Of a stretch of DNA of 64,000 nt, positions 1 to 10,900 are shown piece after piece; position 1 is the stretch's first letter; each line of letters begins with the position of its first letter. The position numbers were made by a program, and so were the translations under genes. The stretch is from Neodontobutis hainanensis (taxonomy: Eukaryota; Chordata; Actinopteri; Gobiiformes; Odontobutidae). The DNA lies in NCBI GenBank assembly GCA_024349245.1, contig JALDNG010000081.1, positions 3,075,001 to 3,139,000 of the forward strand. Reading direction: 5' to 3'. The notes under the pieces were generated by a model that saw only the letters and a program-made list of their open reading frames with translations, was not told where the DNA came from and searched no databases.

Positions 1-3000
1 GGCTCGAACAAAAACCCTGCACTGACAGCATAACTCGGGCGGCAGAAACCAGACTGGTTCAACCCAGTCCTCCCAGACTGGTGCGGTTCAGCTCAACTCT
101 ACAAAGGCCTGGTGGGCTCTGTCCCTAACCTTTAATGACCTCACTAATGCACAACAGTGGTTACATAAGTTGTGGCCAGCTACAAACAACTTGCTACATC
201 TTTTAAAAAGCCCATCATTGTTTAAGTCATTCCAAAAGTTGGCATAACATTGGATTTAAGTGTAAACTCTTTGCTAAACAAACTACTCCCTAAACAAACC
301 TCTTACAGTCTTTTGTTATTGTCTGTACTTCTTATTGTTATTATATAGGAAGGCTGGTGCTATAGCGCAGTCCCAAGACCATCCCCTCAGAGGGGAGTTT
401 GAGCTGCTGCCTTCCGGCCGGCGCTACAGAGCTCTGGGCTGTAGGACTAAAAGATTAAATATGTCGTTTTTACCGACAGCTGTGAGGCACTTAAATGGCA
501 CCTAGCACTTTGTAATCATTTTGCACAACAATAATTGCTTGTTTGCACAATGTTTTTATTCATGTTTTAATTCCATTTTGCACATTTTTATCTTGGTTTT
601 TAGTGATTTCCATTGTTGATCCTGCTCTTGAGTTGTTGAAGTGTAATTATATGTTGTATGTTTTTTAAGGAGCATGATGCTGCAAAATTAATTTCCCCAA
701 GAGGGACAATAAAGAAACTTTGAACTTTGAACTTTTTGAACTTTACCTTCACAAGAAAAGCTGATGATGTTTTTATTATAAAAACCTGTCCCTTGGGCCA
801 CAATTAGTCCTGCGATTGATGAGTGACATAAATCAGACACAAACTAAATAAAGTGGGTTGAGTTGACTCATCATTCAACCAAAATAAACAGACTTTTTTG
901 CCTTTTTAAAAATAAAATATGTTTTTTATTGCTCCTTTCTGTTAGGCTTGCATGTAAAGAGTTATTAAATAAACTGATTATTGAACTGAATATGTTTTTA
1001 TCTAATATCTAAACTGAATTGACATTTGTTCATCTGGGGCAGCGTCCCTTGAGGCAGTCTTCTCCCACCGCAGTCATGACCTGACTGGACACCGCAGTCA
1101 ATTGACCACAGACCATTTGAGCCATTACTAAAACTAATGCTACCTACAAGACATTTCCATTTCATAACAGTAACATTAGCTGTACTATGGAAAGGCAATT
1201 TTGAGCCGCAGTCATGAAAGCCTGAGAAAACTAGTCGAATACTAGTTGTATATTGTATTAACTTGCAGGGCCATAAGGTTTACTGAACTTGACCCACTGG
1301 CCTGTGCCTCTAATCTGTAGTGTAGGCTATCTATCTTGTTAGTCTTAGCTGTGCTGGCTTATGGTAATCTAATCCTACCCACCACATAGGAATTCTAAAT
1401 GCTGACGTGCTTACTATCATGCTACACAGTGAACACTACCTGTAAATGTAATCAAAAAAGGCGTGACATTAAACTACATAAATGCATCTGTTTTAGGATG
1501 AACCAAAACCTGCCAGTGGAAAATAATGTAGCCTGGGAAGACAGTAAATCTGTGAGAAATGTGTTACTGTTAGTTCGTATAAAAAAAAGAATGTGCATGC
1601 TTTGACATTTGTGACTGTGTTAGGCCATGAACATTTCCCCTAGTAGTGTTTTATGAGGCTACTTAACCTACCCTTCTGCTCCACCAGATGTCTTCTCCAA
1701 ATAAATCTCAAGGTGCATGACTACTCCCGAGGTCATACTCATACACGCTGTTTACCAATTTATTCTGATAAGGACCACACTGAGAAAACATTCTGTACCT
1801 GCAATCATCACCACAAAATTTATAAATTCATTATGTAGTATATCATATTCCTATTATATTGTGGAGTTCCTGTTTTTGAAGATGATAACTGACATTAAAC
1901 AAAAGAACAGAGTAGAGTTAAATTTGGTTATCAATTATAATACATTATTTTCATGTTGTATAAATTTTTCCTAAAAATAAACATTGACTCATTGTAGGTA
2001 AACACTTAAGCCCTTAATTAAAAAAATCTTTTGTTGTTTTCATCCCTCTTGACTTGACGTGTGGATGTAAGTTTCCTAGCACGCTAGACCAGTCTACCAT
2101 CTGAACTGTCAGTGACCTTTGCAGACCAACAGCCATTTGATGCCACTCTTAGAGCCGTACAAATTCAAGGATGAGGAGGCAGCAGACAGAGATGTGCAGA
2201 GTAGCAGTCTGTGTCACTTAAGTGGAGCCAAGGGATGCCAAGACTAATGAGAGCACAGACACAGCACTGCCTTTCAGACTGAGCGTAATAGTTAAAGGTA
2301 GATGTAGGTGGCACACACTGCGCACCTGCATCCACACACACTTGGGCATCACTTAGCATTAACACAGTCAGTGTTAAAATAGTGAAGGCAGGAGGCCAAG
2401 ACCAATGTATTCTTAGCCATTGTGCACCAAAGAGCAGGCATCTTGTTGATAGTACTCCCTGAAAAGGACAGTGAGCCAAATTAAACACGGGGCATAAACA
2501 CAGAAGGAGGGACTGACAAATAAGGACTTGAATAAAAGAGTCATATGCTGCTCCCCTGCCTTTTATGAAAAGCCCAAAAGCTCAACAACATCAATGCAAT
2601 TGATCAGTGGAAAGCCAGTGTTATGATGACTTCTATTTATAGTAAGGTCTGTCTGTGACACGACCATAGCTGCCATCAGACTCCCACTCAAACATTAACT
2701 GATTTGTTTTGGTGTATCTACGTATTGTTATTTGACCTTGTGAACAGGTAAAGCACATACAGTACTTGTCTTGTTTTATGCTGTTGAATATTACCCTGAA
2801 AAAGGTGGTCAGCTAAGGTCCAAAACCTTGAAATGCCTTGTTACTTGAACTCTTGGAAATAGCAGACAACAGTTGCTTGTGACATGCCTAAAAATACGCA
2901 CCAACATTTTTGAGCCAATCAGATTCCCCTTCACTGAATAAAGCAGTTCTAATCTTTAGTCTATTTAGTCTATTCATGGTTATACATATAACACTTAACA

Positions 3001-3496
3001 AAATACATGTGCAAAATGCATCTTTACTGTGTCGTAAAGACTGAAGAGACACCAAATTACCTAATATTATAAAAACAATGCAGCATAATCACTGTAACAA
3101 TTACACTGCACAATTTTTTGAGTTTGTTTTGAGTTTTTTAATAAAGACCCTGTGTAGCAGTGTGTAACAGAGGGGTTATTATCGGTTATTTCTGTCCTTG
3201 GGGATGCTGCCCGAGTCAGTTAAATGGATTTCTGCCGTATTGGTTCTTTCCTCCATACTGGGGAAAGATGTGTGGCAGATGCAGCAGAAATGTGTTTTAT
3301 ACAGCTATGGCATGGGTGTTGTCGCTAGACTGTTAAAACCATAAAGTCCTAGTACCATCTAGTGGCAATAGATGTCAGTACACTGCAATGTTAATATGGA
3401 GCATCAGGCAGCATGTGAGATCTGACTTTTCATTGCCCCTCATTGGTGCACCTTAGAGCAGAAACATTAAAATAGTGTGTGTACTTCTATCCACAG
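1..3496 (+). other. wnk3: wnk3 intron 1 (3' part), no exon recognised
   Basis: This stretch precedes the first wnk3 exon in the window. That exon begins in the middle of the kinase domain, so the upstream exon with the N-terminus, glycine-rich loop and the WNK-type catalytic lysine must lie before position 1. Long first introns are usual in WNK genes. I see no coding exon here. The only recognisable element is a degenerate LINE 3' end at about 350-746. Short open frames at 1399-1974 and on the minus strand at 2165-2488 look like chance. Confidence 0.75.
350..746 (+). mobile_element. Degenerate 3' end of a fish non-LTR retrotransposon (LINE)
   Basis: Positions 395-505 read in one frame as the end of a LINE ORF2 protein: LLPSGRRYRALGCRTKR followed by LNMSFLPTAVRHLNGT and a stop. 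The LPSGRR-R...KR...SF.P.A...LN pattern is typical of reverse transcriptase C-termini in fish L2/Rex1-type elements. Downstream comes an AT-rich 3' UTR, then 'aatttccccaagagggacaa', 'aataaag' and a short repeated tail (gaactttgaactttttgaact) at about 718-746, as expected for a LINE 3' end. The remnant is 5'-truncated and non-functional. The exact family is not resolved. Confidence 0.75.
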
Positions 3497-4956
3497 GACC
3501 GTAAACTGACCAAGGCAGAGCAGCAGCGCTTTAAAGAGGAAGCAGAGATGCTGAAAGGGCTCCAACACCCCAACATTGTTCGCTTCTACGATTCTTGGGA
3601 GTCAGTGCTGCGTGGCAAAAAATGCATTGTCCTTGTGACTGAACTCATGACTTCTGGAACACTCAAAACGTTTGTATAGAGTCCAAATACTTATGTATAC
3701 CTTCTGCGTTTAGAGATACATAACTGTGACTTTTGTTTTTCATTCTGCACAGTTACCTGAAACGCTTTAAAGTCATGAAACCCAAGGTCCTCAGAAGCTG
3801 GTGCCGGCAGATCCTGAAGGGCCTTCACTTCCTTCACACCAGGACTCCTCCCATAGTCCACCGGGATCTTAAATGTGACAATATCTTCATAACAGGTCCC
3901 ACAGGCTCAGTTAAAATAGGAGACTTGGGGCTTGCCACTCTCATGAGGACATCCTTTGCCAAGAGTGTCATAGGTAAAGTTCATCATTACAAATCAAGTA
4001 CAACGCTACAAAATGCATTTTTTTTATTCAGTTTAGCATTTAACCTGACATGCAATAAGCAGCAAGTGCAAAAAATATACAGTATGTACAGGACAAGTTT
4101 GCTAACTATCTCAATGTAAATTACAAGAGAATCTATGAACAGTGGATATATAAATCCCTTGTGCAGACGAAATTAAATATACATGAGTATGAATAGAAAC
4201 TAATAATAGAATACAGCACAATTTGTTCATTCAACTATATCAGCTGTTCTTCACAATCACAGCCATAACAACCACAAAGCTAATTAGTGAGCCAGATTAC
4301 AGTCATGTTTGAACCACTGTTGGTCCAATCAAATTACACATAATATATTTTATTGCAATTTATTGTGACAGTTTAGAGGCAGAGAATTGTTGTAAATGAC
4401 GTGAAAGTGGTGGAGTAATGTCTTTGTGCTTGTTACTAACTTGCATCAAACAGGAACTCCAGAGTTCATGGCTCCTGAGATGTATGAGGAACACTATGAT
4501 GAGTCTGTGGACGTCTATGCCTTTGGGATGTGCATGCTGGAGATGGCTACCTCTGAATATCCTTACTCTGAGTGCCAAAATGCTGCGCAAATATATCGGA
4601 AGGTCACAAGTGTAAGTCAATAAACACTAACAATTTAAATACCAATGCAGCTGTTACACCAAACTGTTTTGGCTAATCTGGTATTTTCTTCAGGGAATAA
4701 AACCAGCAAGCTTTGATAAAGTTAATGACCCTGAGATTAAGGAGATCATTGAAGGCTGCATTCGTCAGAACAAGAGCCAGAGGCAAGGTTTTACTTATAA
4801 TTACACATATTGTACCGAGTTTTAAAAAGAAGCAAGGAATTAGCGCTATCACTTTCTGTTCCTGTTTATATATTTTTTATTTTGTTGTGTTGGCTGTCCT
4901 CCATTGTTGTCTATAGACTTTCAATCAAAGACTTACTGAACCATGCGTTCTTTGGG
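3497..4956 (+). other. wnk3: WNK kinase domain, in-window part
   Basis: Five exons encode the kinase from the alpha-C region to the end of the C-lobe. Visible motifs are [20 protein letters not shown] (helix C), [16 protein letters not shown] (hinge), HRDLKCDN (catalytic loop), DLGLATL (magnesium loop; DLG instead of DFG as in all WNKs), [16 protein letters not shown] (activation loop) and [20 protein letters not shown]. The two leucines of DLGLATL match those that bind inhibitory chloride in WNK1. The serine of AKSV matches the WNK1 activating autophosphorylation site. The catalytic lysine sits in strand beta-2 in WNKs, encoded by exon 1, so it cannot be checked here. All residues needed for activity that fall inside the window are intact. 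Confidence 0.93.
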
Positions 4957-7900
4957 GAGGACACCGGAGTCCGGGTGGAACTGGCAGAGGAAGATACAGG
5001 CCTCCAGGACTGTCTGGCTCTCCGGATCTGGGTCGAAGAGCCCAAGAAACTCAAGGGGAAACACAAAGACAATGAGGCCATTGAGTTCAGCTATGACCTT
5101 GAGAATGACAGTGCTGAAGAAGTAGCACTCGAAATGGTAAGAGAAACCTTAAAACGGGGATTTATGGGGTATTTTTAGAATGTATTCTAGAGAGACACTT
5201 TCCTTCTGATCTGGAGTGCTCAAGAAAAAAAACAGGTAATTAACCTCCTTTTCACAGGTGAAGTCGGGCTTCTTCCATGAGAGTGACGCCAAGGTGGTGG
5301 GAAAATCCATCCGAGATCGCGTTAATCTTATCAAAAAGTCACGGGAGCGCAGACAGCAGCAGCTCTTCCAACAACAGCAAGGCTATGAAGAAAGAAGAGA
5401 CTCCTCTGTCATCTCCTACACTTTCTCTCACCCAGCTGGCTGCTCTTCTCTGGGGCCAGCAGGACAGACAGGTGGAGGAGCACAGGAAGCTGAAGATCTG
5501 TCTGAAGTAGACCAACATGTCCGACAACACCTCATTTTTAGTGGGACAACCCTTAGTCTGGCAGGTTAGAGCCCATTTTGTGATGATCCAGGTTATTTAT
5601 TACACAGTAGTAATGTTTTTGATAAGTTTTTCCTTCTCCAAAGGGGAGAGCATTGGTTCAGCCAGCTGTGAGTCTTATGCAAGTGGACAAAGCCAGTTTG
5701 GCAATCAGCAAAGGGAGTCTTACACTCACTCGACTGGTCCTGTATGTTATTCTCTCTTGAAATCAAATCAAATTAACTGTTTGCATTTTAACCTTTTGTT
5801 ATTAACAATACACTTATAGAAAACTGGTGCCGTGGTTCATCCTCTGATGCCCTCAGTGGGAGAAAGTGGAGGTGTCCCAAATGTCATGGCTCAAGGAGAC
5901 GGAGCATTTTATCAACCAAGTCCGCTGGTTCCACAGGTATCAGCAAGTGTACCTCAACAATATTTTCAGGTGATAAAGAGGGACAACACTAACTTAAAAA
6001 CAAATACCAATATTAATGTTATATTTACCGAAGTAGGTCTGTCACATGTTTATCACATTAACTATTTGCATAAACCACCCTTATAATCATCTAATATTTG
6101 CAAACGGTATAATGTCCAGGGTTTCTCCCAGAAAGTCAAAAGGGCAAAGTACATGCTAACAAATCCCATATTTCCAAAGCTGGACAATTGGTACTGGATA
6201 GATACGTTCTATTTTAATAAACTATTTATGTTGCTAACAATATTTACTTTGCTGAGGTAACGTTCTGTGGGAAACCCTGCCAAGTTAAATTCACTTGTTT
6301 GTAATACAATACTTCTTGCTGAAGCTTATTCTTACCTAATTTTCTACCGCTGTTCTCTTCCTCTTCTGTCAACACCACTCATCATCTGTCATTATCACTA
6401 CATAGCCTCAAACGTACCAAGCAGATGTATTACCCACTACCACTCCCCATGGGTCATTAGCCCCCTCACATTCATACATGCCCCCAGTTTCACCGCAGGC
6501 TCCCATTAATGTTCTCACTATACCCATGTCAGTCAGTGATCCGTCTGGACTGGTGGGGACCACTGTGCCCCTTGCTCAGCAAAGCCAACCCCCTGCCACT
6601 CCCATGCAGCTCACTGACATCATTCCCCAGGCAGCACCCCAGCAAACACAGCCTGACCTGATCCCTCAGCAAACTATTGTTCAACAACAACAGATGGGAA
6701 TGGATCCACAGGCCTCCACTCTTCAGCAACATCCACAGCAGCAGCAAATGGAGGCCCAGGCCACTGTCGTCGAGCAACAACAAGTTAGTGCCGTTCAGCC
6801 GCCACAGGAACATCGTTTACAGAGCCTCTCAGCTACGGCTCTCCTGACACATCAACATGAGCCTTTGCAGCAGTTTGTTGTGCAGCCTCCTACACCTGTT
6901 CAGACCATGCCTCAGATGCCAGTGTTACCTTCTCAAACAGGTAGGGAGCAGCAGGCTATGACTTTACCACAGCCCCCGGAGCAGCCCCAGGCATATATAA
7001 AGCATCAGTCTGGGAAACTGGGTGAGCAACTGCAACCCCAGCTACAGCCAGCATTTGTACAGCCATCCCAACAGTCTGGGCACCAACAGCAAGCTTTAGG
7101 GGTCGAGCAACACCAGACATATCTCCAACAACAGCTTGATCAGCAGCAACAAAAAGCTCTGCTTCAGCAGCAGGCCCAGCTTCAACAACTAGAGCAGCAG
7201 CAAGCACAGATCCACAAACAATTACTGGATCAAGCCCTGATAAAACAGCAGCACGAGCAACAGCAAGCGCTGGTGCAGCAAACTCTGCCTCTGCAAACTC
7301 CTCAAACCACACAGATTTTCTACAAAAAAACTGAAGATGCACAGAAGATAGCGCTCAGTGAGCAACAACAGCAACTAGTACAGCAACAAAACCAACAGCA
7401 ACAAGAACAGCAACAAGCGCTTCTACAACAGCATTTGCAACAACAGGCCTTTTTACAACAACAACAGGAGCAAGCCCATCTCAAGCAGCAGCAGGCTTTA
7501 TTCCAACAACAACTCGAACAACAGCGCCAGCAGCAAGCGCTGATCCAACAGCAACAAGCCGAGAGGCAGACTCTGATACAACACATTCAAGAACAACAAC
7601 ATGCTACCATTGTTCAAATCCAGCAAACTGACAAACAAGAGGATCAAACAAGTCACATTCAGCCTCAGATTCAAAATCAATCAACTAATATGCAGCATGC
7701 ATGTGTCCCACAAGTGAACACCGCCCTGATTACACCACAGACTGTTCTCACACAGCACCAAGTGATGGAGCAACAGCAGCAAACCATTGGTCAGCCTTCT
7801 GTCCCAGTCGCATCTCACACTGCCACTGAAGCCATTCAAGTTGCGTCCCAGGTGCAGCCTGTTCAGACTGGGCAGATCCCAGTCCAGAAATCTGCTGCTG

Positions 7901-10900
7901 TCCCAGGTCAAGTCCTGCCTCAACTACGACAAACTGATTCTAGTTCCCAAAACCAACTTCAGTTCATAACTCAATCTGCAGTTCAGGCTTTAAACAAGGC
8001 TAAAGCAAGTCCTCCAGTTGCATTGATTCCGGGTCAGTCCCAGCAAATCCCTTCACAGTTTGCTTATTCAGGCTTTGCCACATCTGCACAGAGCCAGGTG
8101 AATGCCACAACCTTAATCCAGACTCAGCCTCCGCTGCTGCAAGGCACAGCTACTGTTCGGCCATTAGCAACAATTGCTCCAGTTAATGGCCAGCTCCAGT
8201 TTGAGACTCCTATAAAGCAAAGTGTTCAAATGCCAGGGCAAATGCAGGGACAGATGCAGCCTCCTCAAAGCCAGCCACTGCAGGTGGCTCCGCCTGCAGC
8301 TGGCCTGACCCTTCAGTATCTTTCTCAAGCTCCAACCCAAAATGCACTATCTCTACAACCGGACACAGCTCATATGACACAGCAACAACAGCCAATGCTA
8401 CAGTTTCAGCAGATGCTTGTATCTCCTGGAGTAGCTGGAAATGGACAAACAGCTCATGTTGATCCAGTAAAGTTCACCACCTGTACTCAACCTATGCAGC
8501 ACTCAGGACAGGCTGTCATCCTTGAGCAACAAACACCCAAGTATCTTCAACGGCAGCTTGAAGGAAGCAGTGCCGAGCCTTCAGTAATCCAACCCATTTC
8601 TCAGCATTCTCATCCAAAATCTGCAGAGTACCAGCAGCAAAAAAACCTTTCTCAAATGCAGCCGCTTCCAGCTCCCTTGGCTTCTCAACAGCAGCTGCTA
8701 ACTCAGTTACAAGTGCAGACACCAGTAGCTCCAGTTCAGCCACAGCCTCCTAAGAAGCAATTTCTCCATGAGGAAGCTCAGCTGCTGCCCCAGTGTCAAC
8801 CTGCTCCACCTCCTGTGACTCCAGGACCAGCTCAAATCCTTCAGAGTAATATGGTTGAGCCCCAGTCCCAAGACAGGAACCTGCCCCTCTATAGCCAGGT
8901 CATAGCCGCCACTACTCCATCTCCTCAGCACCAGGTGAAGCAGATGTCCTCTGCTCACACACAAGCCATTGTCCAGGCCCAAACGCATGATCAGACACAA
9001 GCTTGTTATCACTCACAGACACACACTGAGACACCCACAGCTGAACCCATTCTGCCCCATGCTGCCTTTCCTGCTCAACAAACGCCTCTCAGCCCTTCTC
9101 ATGTCTCCTGCCCGCCAACATCATTACCGTCGCTTCCATCCTTGCCATCCAACCATCCTGCTGCCGCTTCCGCTCAAGAGCTGCCTACATCTCTACCAGC
9201 GTCCCAGGTAACTTTACCGGGGCATGCCAACCTTATCCCCACCACTCCGCCTGTCGCCACTTTAGAGACGCTTGACTCTAATGCCCCCATTCTGCCCCAA
9301 GCCTCGCTACAAGACTGTGACCTTTCCCTGCTGGGCATTGCTCAGGTACACGAAAGACTAAAGTTGACTACTAGTTTGATGTTAGTATGTTTAGAAAAAT
9401 GAATAAATTTCTTTCTATAAAATACTCTTAAAAAGTCTGCAAACAGTTATAACCACACTAACAGATTAATAGTCTTCTTTATTAAATTAAGTGCAGATTG
9501 AACAGTCCTATATTTCTTATATTGTGTATTTTTTATTGCTTTTCAGGATGGTCCTATAAATGCAGAGCATCCATCATCATCGGGGTATGTGATAATGGAT
9601 TATAAAATCATAACTACAGCTTAATGTGGGAAATAAACATACTAATGAATTGATGTATTTAACTCTTAGGCCATTTCCAGCAAGTACAGAGGAAAATCCT
9701 CAGCAGTTGACCAATGAAAAATTAGAAAAATTAAAATCTCAAAGAAGATCTTCTTGTCAGAAGCCTGAGAAAGTGTCCCCTCAGTTCCAACTAAGCATGC
9801 TCCAGGTGAAAAAGCTGTGCCAAATATACACAATATATAATTATTTATTATATAAATATGTCATATAGATATATAATAATTTATTTATGTAAAAATGCAT
9901 ATAAACCTAATAGGTAAAGGCATTATTAATATTATTATTGTGTGACTGTACATAGGTGTCTGGCAGTGGGGACAACATGGTGGAATGCCAGTTAGAGACC
10001 CACAGCAACAAAATGGTGACATTTAAATTTGACATAGAAGGTGATGCACCTGAAGACATTGCTGATTATATGGTAATTTCTTTTTAATTCTGCTAAAAAA
10101 TCAAATATGCACTGCTACAATAAACAATAAATTGTTGTTGTTATTGGCAGGCGGAGGAAGACTTTGTTCTTGATGTGGAAAAAGAAAAATTTGTAGACGA
10201 GCTTAGAGCCATAGTTAAGAAAGCACAGGAAATTCTTCAAAAGCATTCACAGGTATGTATTATTCAGACTCTGACAGACTCTTTTTATTACTTAGGTTTA
10301 ACATTAAGTGGAAATATTTTTCTTTTAGACCGGATCTACTGATCAATTAAATCTGAGCACGCCAACTACTGCCACTGGTGAGTTTATAGTCAATACACCT
10401 ACGTATATTTCAACATAAAAAATAAACATGTTAGGAAGCCTAGCCGACTAGGAATTTCCCCTCAGGGATAATAAAGGGATAATAAATAAATAAAAATAAA
10501 AACTTCTGTTAACAGTCTGCAAGATTTATCACAAGGTTTGTATGTGTACATTACCCTTTAGTGGACTCATTGCCCCATTCATCTCCAGTGGGACGCTGGC
10601 GCTTCTTCATCAACCAAACCATCCGTCACAGAGATTCTCTCTCCAACCAAGGGGCAGTCACAACACCCCCTGCTGCAGAAGGAAGGACTGTCCAGTCCTC
10701 AAACACCGAAAACGGTAAGTTACTATATGGTTGGCTAATTATCATAAAAAAAATTGTGTTGTATCACTAACTTTCTACGTTTCTTCTGCAATTGTAGACC
10801 ATGAAAGATCTCAGATGTCCATGGCCTCTGCTCCCAGTCAAATCCTTTCTGCCCCCTCTCCCTCTGTCTCAGCCCCTGCCTCTATGGTCCCCTCAGCAAT

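Noticed and set aside
2790..2860. Segment 'ccctgaaaaaggtggtcagc' followed by 'taaggtccaaaaccttgaaa', similar to a common fish repeat fragment
   Set aside because: Resemblance is loose and no boundaries or tail are visible.
6529..7680. Minus-strand Leu/Cys/Ala-rich open frames opposite wnk3 exon A
   Set aside because: Antisense of CAG/CAA gives CTG/TTG or TGC/TTG codons, so stop-free leucine or cysteine tracts are expected artefacts.
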